NCBI GenBank assembly: GCA_007119795.1
Contig: SKOZ01000103.1
Span: 1 to 19,764, forward strand
Source of the DNA: Planctomycetales bacterium
GTDB taxonomy: Bacteria; Planctomycetota; Planctomycetia; Pirellulales; Thermoguttaceae
Length of the DNA stretch: 19,764 bases
Direction: 5' to 3'
The notes below the pieces were generated by a model that saw only the letters and a program-made list of their open reading frames with translations, was not told the origin of the DNA and searched no databases. Made by a program: the position numbers and the translations under genes. How positions within the stretch are numbered: position 1 is the stretch's first letter; each line of letters begins with the position of its first letter. Of this stretch, positions 14,778-19,764 are shown piece after piece.

Positions 14778-15035
14778 TCAGGTTTTCGGTTTCCGCCTTC
14801 GCTTCGTTTGGTTCGAGGTCCCCGCCGTCCCGCCGGCCTTCGGCACCAGTTCAAGCCCGAAGTAGACAGCCAGCTTCTCGGCCGATTCGAGCCGCAACGT
14901 TCCGTCGAGCCAGAATCGGGACAGGGCCGACTTGGATACCCCCGTCCGCTTGGCAATCGCGTAGTTCGACAGTCCGCTTTCCTCGATGGCGGCCCGCAAG
15001 GCTCCGGCAATCGGTTGTGTGGTCATTCGTCCCAT
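14778..15035 (-). CDS. Small XRE (Cro/CI)-type helix-turn-helix protein
   Basis: 85 residues. An XRE HTH domain spans about 7-65: AIEESGLSNYAIAKRTGVSKSALSRFW, with the recognition helix at about 34-42, followed by LRLESAEKLAVYFGLEL, typical of the family's fourth and fifth helices. The tail (TSNQTKRRRKPKT) is basic. Start ATG 15035; Met4 (15026) is an alternative; no clear Shine-Dalgarno. It ends 14 nt upstream of the integrase pseudogene's GTG, the usual regulator-integrase pair of small integrative elements, so it probably acted as repressor or as integrase/excision regulator. The reading frame is intact although the integrase is decayed. Confidence 0.85.
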   Translation of the reverse strand: MGRMTTQPIAGALRAAIEESGLSNYAIAKRTGVSKSALSRFWLDGTLRLESAEKLAVYFGLELVPKAGGTAGTSNQTKRRRKPKT

Positions 15036-15036
15036 G

Positions 15037-15070
15037 GTCCCATGTTCGGGACTGCCTCCGGCTTTGTCAA
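15037..15070 (-). promoter_or_regulatory. Candidate promoter and operator of the XRE gene
   Basis: On the minus strand a perfect TTGACA (15070-15065) precedes GAACAT (about 15048-15043) at 16-17 nt; this -10 is weak. Overlapping it is the inverted repeat GTCCC-atgttc-GGGAC (15037-15052), and GTCCCATG is tandemly repeated at 15029-15044 across the start codon. The arrangement fits autoregulation by an XRE repressor but is unproven. Confidence 0.35.
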
Positions 15071-15373
15071 CCCTTCCGCTTCGGCCGCCTCCGTGCCTTC
15101 ACTCCGCAACGATCATGGCGCCTGCGCCTTCCCAGAGACCAGCCGAGCGCGCCTCGGCGGCCACCCGCCTACCGCTCGGCGAACGAGTCCCATGCCCCAA
15201 TGACCGGTGGATCAACATTCCCTGAGAACGCCCCGGTTTGGCGGTTGATTATGGCCACCGGGCAGAGGATAGTGTACCAGATCGGCCGGTGAATCTCGCC
15301 GCGGCCGCGGAACCATGGGGGAGGCCGGGCGGCTGAGGCGGGGGACTCGATTTCGTTTGCAGGAGGTCACGGG
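15071..15373. other. Intergenic region between the XRE gene and the oxidoreductase
   Basis: About 300 nt without a supportable gene. A right-hand attachment site of the decayed element would be expected near here; only an 8-bp match to the tRNA T-arm region (CGAGTCCC, about 15184-15191) is seen, too short to call. A clear AGGAGGT (15360-15366) belongs to the next gene. Confidence 0.5.
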
Positions 15374-16678
15374 ATGAGACGAAGCAAGGCAGGAATCAGC
15401 CGCCGCCGTTTTCTGGCGGGTTCGGCGGCGGCGGGCGCGGCGGCGACCGTCGTTCCCCGCCACGTCCTCGGGCGAGGCCGGACGCCTCCCAGCGAGTCGT
15501 TGGGTGGTGCCCTCATCGGCTGCGGAGCGCGGGGGGAGGGCACGTTTCGCGATATGGGCCCCGACATCCGCATGCTCGCCCAGTGCGACGTCCGCTTCGC
15601 CGATCGTGCCGATAACGAGACCTACTATACCGACTACCGCCGCGTGATGGAGCGGACGGACGTCGACGTGGTGGCCATCGCCACGCCTCCGGGCTGGCAC
15701 GCGCTGATTTCCGTGGCGGCCATGGAGGCCGGTAAGGACGTCTTCTGCGAGAAGCCGGCCACCCGCTTCATCGGGGAAGGCCGTGCCATGGTTGAAGCCG
15801 AGCACCGCTACCAGCGGGTCTTTCAAATCTGCACTTTCGGCCGCTTCCGTGCCAACCGCCGCCTCCGCAAGCTGATGGCCAGCGGGCTGCTCGAGGAGTG
15901 CCCGGCAGTGGTCGTCCAGCGCGGCGGCTTCAAGGTAGCCCAGCACTCCGGGCGGGTGCGCTACGAAATCGACTCCGTCCCGGAATGGCTCGATTGGGAC
16001 ATGTACTGCGGCCCGGCCCTCCAGCGGCCCTTCCACCACCACCGCTTCGGCGGATACCACCGCAACTATTGGGACTACGACGGCGGCGGCCTGGCCGACA
16101 TGGCCCAACACTACCTGGACGGCTTCAATTACGAGTACGCCAAGGATTTCACCAGCCCGGTGGAGGTCGAGGCCTTCGCCCCACCGGCCCATCCCGAGGC
16201 ATGCGGGATGTGGGGATGGGTCGAGCTCCGTTATGCGGACGGGCTCACGCTGGTGCTCGAGAGCGACGAATGGGGCGGCCGCACGGAGCACGATGACGGC
16301 CAAGGTGACGTTGGGGGACAGGTGCTCGATTGGGTCGGGCGCCGGGTGCTGGGAAGCGAAGAGTGGGGCCGCCTCTCAGGCCGCCGCCAGCCGCGGGACG
16401 TGAGCGAAGCGGACCTCGACGAAGCGGGGCGCCGCCGCCTCGCCGAACTTCCCGATCCCGAGCCGCTGCTCTCGTTCCTCGAGGCCGTCCGCACCCGCCA
16501 GCAGGCCGGCGGCCACGCCGAGGCGGCCCACCGCACGGCAACCCTGTTCCACCTGGCCAACGTGGCCATCCGCACGGGGCGGAAGCTCCGCTACGACCCG
16601 GAGAAGGAGGTGATCGTCGGCGACGAAGAGGCCAACCGCCTCGTCCACCAGCCCATGCGGGCGCCGTGGCGGGTGTAG
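15374..16678 (+). CDS. Tat-exported Gfo/Idh/MocA-family oxidoreductase
   Basis: 434 residues; ATG 15374 with AGGAGGT (15360-15366) at 7 nt. The N-terminus carries a twin-arginine signal (SRRRFLAGSAAAGAAATVVP), so the folded enzyme with its bound nicotinamide cofactor is probably exported. Rossmann fold: GALIGCGARGEG (45-56, GxGxxG-like), then VDVVAIATPPGWH, and the family's E126-K127-P128 motif in CEKPATR, whose Lys acts in catalysis. The C-terminal alpha/beta domain includes WDYDGGGLADMAQHYLD, the usual location of the active-site Asp and His. Planctomycetes encode many such paralogues for sugar or inositol oxidation/epimerisation or glycosidase-like NAD chemistry; the substrate cannot be deduced. 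It stands alone, with unrelated neighbours on both sides. Confidence 0.92.
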   Translation: MRRSKAGISRRRFLAGSAAAGAAATVVPRHVLGRGRTPPSESLGGALIGCGARGEGTFRDMGPDIRMLAQCDVRFADRADNETYYTDYRRVMERTDVDVVAIATPPGWHALISVAAMEAGKDVFCEKPATRFIGEGRAMVEAEHRYQRVFQICTFGRFRANRRLRKLMASGLLEECPAVVVQRGGFKVAQHSGRVRYEIDSVPEWLDWDMYCGPALQRPFHHHRFGGYHRNYWDYDGGGLADMAQHYLDGFNYEYAKDFTSPVEVEAFAPPAHPEACGMWGWVELRYADGLTLVLESDEWGGRTEHDDGQGDVGGQVLDWVGRRVLGSEEWGRLSGRRQPRDVSEADLDEAGRRRLAELPDPEPLLSFLEAVRTRQQAGGHAEAAHRTATLFHLANVAIRTGRKLRYDPEKEVIVGDEEANRLVHQPMRAPWRV

Positions 16679-16868
16679 GCGCCTGCGGCGCGGGGGGGAC
16701 CCGAACCGAACGCGAGCCGCCGGCGCGTTTCCTCCCAACATCGGACTCGCCTTCGATGCGGCGGCTGGGAGGTCTGGGGGAATCGGGAAAAATAGGATGC
16801 CTTGCGGGGGTTTGCCGGCAGGGAGAGTATTGCTGATCGATTCTCGCGCAGCAATCGATCCAACCCCT

Positions 16869-18767
16869 ATGGCCGCGACGTTCCGCACATGCTGCGCGCT
16901 CTTGGTGACCGTCATCGTGTTGCCGGGCACCCTGGTCGACGCCGTTCTCGCGCAATCGCGCGTGGGACCGGTCCTGCTGCCCGAGCAGCGCTGCATCGTC
17001 ACGGGCCACGCCATTCCGGGCCCCCGGGACCCGAGGGCCGTGCGCTCCGAGGCACCGATCCCCGTTCGCCTGCCCGACGCGCCCGAAGCGGCGCGCCCGC
17101 AACGCCTGCTGTCCCTGGAGGAGGCGATCTTCATTGCCGTTCAGAACTGCGAGGTGGTGCGGGTTGCCTCGGGCGACGGCGCCATTTCGACGGGGCGCAC
17201 GATCTACGATCCGGCCATCGTGAACACGCTGGTGGATCGGGCCCGCAGCCGGTTCGATCCGGCGCTGAGCGTGGACAATACCTTCCTGCATGAAGACCAG
17301 CCGGGCGTCGTCGGCACCGGCACGCCCCCGTTCGCTCGATTCACCGATAACCCGATCGACAGCTATCAATTCACGACGGGCGTGACGAAGCCGACGCTCG
17401 TGGGCGGGTTCGCCGGCCTTCATGTCAACGCCAACCCCTCGCGGAGCCCCGACCCGACCTGGCCGCTCTCGCCCCACGCGCCTTCGTCGCTGGAGTTTTC
17501 CTACAGTCAGCCGTTGCTCAGGGACGCGGGGAGGGGCCCCAATCTCGCTCTGATCACAATCCGCGTGTACGAGACGGAGCAGTCGTTCTACGATTTCAAG
17601 GGGGCGGTCCAGCAGCTCGTGCGGAGTACGATCGAGCTCTACTGGGCGCTCGTAGCCGCGCGGATCGACGTTTGGACCCGCGAGCAGCAGATCGAGTCGG
17701 CCCACTGGGCGGTGGTGCTTGCGGAGGCCCAGCTCAAAAGGGGGCTGGGCGACGCGGGCGAGCTGGCCCAGGCGCGGGTGACGCTGGCCAACCTCCGCGC
17801 GCAGCGCATCGCGGCGCAGGCAACGGTGCTCGACCGGGAACAGGCTTTGCGGAACCTCTTGGGATGGCCGCCGACCGGCCCCGAGGAACTGGTTCCCGTT
17901 ACGGCTCCCACGGTTGCGCCGCTGGGATGGCAATGGGACGATGTGGTCACCACGGCGATCGAGAACCGCCCCGACCTGGCCGGCCAGCGCCTGGCGCTCC
18001 GTATCGTGGAAGAGGAGCTGCTCCTAGCGCGGAATCAGACGCTTCCCGACGTGCGCGTCAACACCGCGTACCGCTTCAACGATCTGGCCGGCAGGACGGC
18101 CGACGACACCTGGATCGAGACGCCCGCCGGCCGCCACACCTCGTGGCGGCTCGGCCTCGACCTCCAGGTTCCCCTCGGGCAGCGCGACAGCCGGGCCGTC
18201 CTCCGCGAGAAGGAGCTGGGGCTGGCCCGCGATCGCGCGCACTACCGGGAGAATCTGCACCAAGTGACGCACGCGCTGGCACGGATCTACCGCGGGATGG
18301 AAACCTCCCTGCTCGAGTATGAGGCGTTCGAGGAGACCCGCGCCGCGGCGGAGACCAACGTCGCCGTGCAGCAGAGCCGCTGGAGGGCGAATTTCGCCAT
18401 TTATCTCAACGTCCTCCAGGCGATTGCGAGTTGGGGCGACGCGGTCGCCGCCGAGTCGCGGGCCGTACTCCGCTACAATACGGAGATTGCGCAGCTCCAG
18501 GAGCAGATGGGCGTCATCCTCGAGGAGCACGGCATCGTGCTCGACAACCAGTACTTCCTCTCCCTCGGTCCGGCCGGACCGCTGGGCCGCCAGCGGACTT
18601 ACCCGCGGAACATCCTCCCCCGCGCGGAGGAGGCCGTCACCGAGCCGGGGCTGGACCCTTCGGAACACTGGTTCCATCTCGACGGGCTCGACATCCCGAC
18701 GCTGGAACTCCCTCAGCGTCCCCCCCAACCGGAACCGCTCCCAATACCCGGACCGACGGCACCTTAG
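16869..18767 (+). CDS. TolC-like outer-membrane efflux protein
   Basis: 632 residues from ATG 16869; the frame is open to another ATG at 16797. I prefer 16869 because it gives a normal signal peptide (MAATFRTCCALLVTVIVL, cleavage after DAVLA), though neither start has a good Shine-Dalgarno. The body has the duplicated OEP architecture of TolC proteins: opening helix LSLEEAIFIAVQNC, an outer-membrane strand region, a long helix rich in Ala/Gln/Leu (STIELYWALVAARIDVW ... LAEAQLKRGLGDAGELAQA) and the second repeat beginning VVTTAIENRPDLAGQRLAL. The C-terminus has a Pro-rich extension (RPPQPEPLPIPGPTAP), making it longer than the usual 450-500 residues. It would form the outer-membrane channel of an RND or MacAB-type exporter. 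A MacB-type permease is encoded convergently next to it and may be a partner. Confidence 0.88.
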   Translation: MAATFRTCCALLVTVIVLPGTLVDAVLAQSRVGPVLLPEQRCIVTGHAIPGPRDPRAVRSEAPIPVRLPDAPEAARPQRLLSLEEAIFIAVQNCEVVRVASGDGAISTGRTIYDPAIVNTLVDRARSRFDPALSVDNTFLHEDQPGVVGTGTPPFARFTDNPIDSYQFTTGVTKPTLVGGFAGLHVNANPSRSPDPTWPLSPHAPSSLEFSYSQPLLRDAGRGPNLALITIRVYETEQSFYDFKGAVQQLVRSTIELYWALVAARIDVWTREQQIESAHWAVVLAEAQLKRGLGDAGELAQARVTLANLRAQRIAAQATVLDREQALRNLLGWPPTGPEELVPVTAPTVAPLGWQWDDVVTTAIENRPDLAGQRLALRIVEEELLLARNQTLPDVRVNTAYRFNDLAGRTADDTWIETPAGRHTSWRLGLDLQVPLGQRDSRAVLREKELGLARDRAHYRENLHQVTHALARIYRGMETSLLEYEAFEETRAAAETNVAVQQSRWRANFAIYLNVLQAIASWGDAVAAESRAVLRYNTEIAQLQEQMGVILEEHGIVLDNQYFLSLGPAGPLGRQRTYPRNILPRAEEAVTEPGLDPSEHWFHLDGLDIPTLELPQRPPQPEPLPIPGPTAP

Positions 18768-18869
18768 CAGCCGCGATGCCCCTTCCTTTCTCTGCCTCGC
18801 GCCGGGCGAGGTCGCTCTCGGCACCGCAATGCCCCGGCCGAGGATAACCCTTGGGATAGTCCATTGCGG

Positions 18870-18910
18870 AAAAAAAGGCGGGAGCCTGCGACTGAACCAC
18901 GGTCGCCGGC
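18870..18910 (-). terminator. Possible terminator for the MacB-type gene
   Basis: Read on the minus strand, an imperfect 9-bp stem (18910-18902 with 18892-18884, one mismatch, 9-nt loop) is followed after 7 nt by a run of seven T (18876-18870). It lies 64 nt beyond the permease stop. The gap between stem and T-run is longer than in canonical terminators. Confidence 0.4.
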
Positions 18911-18973
18911 TTCGTCCGCGTCGGGCTACTTGGTTCTCGCCGCGCCGCGCAACGTCTCAAGCGCGACAAGGCG

Positions 18974-19764
<791 letters not shown>

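Noticed and set aside
15184..15191. CGAGTCCC as a right attachment site matching the tRNA T-arm
   Set aside because: Only 8 identical bases; tRNA attachment duplications are usually longer, so chance cannot be excluded.

Overview
The window is high-GC, gene-dense bacterial DNA that most resembles a planctomycete (Pirellulales-like). Grounds: Tat-exported Gfo/Idh/MocA oxidoreductase, GH123/DUF4091 secreted glycosidase, many zinc-ribbon membrane proteins, FHA membrane protein, HEAT-repeat protein, GTG starts, and a tRNA-targeting integrase of the kind common in that phylum. Assignment to the phylum is inference; no rRNA is present.

Layout. 3-1793: 3' part of a HEAT-repeat protein. 2119-8813: a tightly packed, co-directional operon that is the main point of interest. 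It encodes two B-box/treble-clef zinc membrane proteins, a ubiquitin-like (YukD/EsaB-type) domain fused to an E1/ThiF adenylating enzyme, a JAB/JAMM isopeptidase with a membrane anchor, a polytopic FHA protein, a RING-like zinc-finger membrane protein (candidate E3) and an E2/UBC-fold conjugating enzyme with HPN motif and active-site Cys. Several neighbours overlap by 4 nt (GTGA, ATGA), so translational coupling is likely. Together they look like a complete, membrane-associated ubiquitin-like conjugation pathway: Ubl, E1, E2, E3-like and deconjugase. Related operons have been predicted by comparative genomics (prokaryotic E1/E2/JAB/RING work of Iyer, Burroughs and Aravind), but this layout differs from the Bil and CBASS Cap2/Cap3 systems.

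8839-13305 (minus strand): a secreted GH123-like glycosidase with two jelly-roll CBM-like modules, followed by a secreted glycerophosphodiester phosphodiesterase. 13381-13599: a 219-bp MITE/REP-like palindromic element with 16-bp perfect terminal inverted repeats. 13957-14029: tRNA-Gly(CCC) with its own promoter and terminator. 13968-15035 (minus): a decayed integrative element at the tRNA 3' end, made of a tyrosine-integrase pseudogene and an XRE-type HTH gene. 15374-16678: Tat-exported Gfo/Idh/MocA oxidoreductase. 16869-18767: TolC-like outer-membrane efflux protein. 18974-19764 (minus): C-terminal part of a MacB-type ABC permease, cut by the window end.

Limits: functions come from motif reading only; no searches or structure predictions were run.
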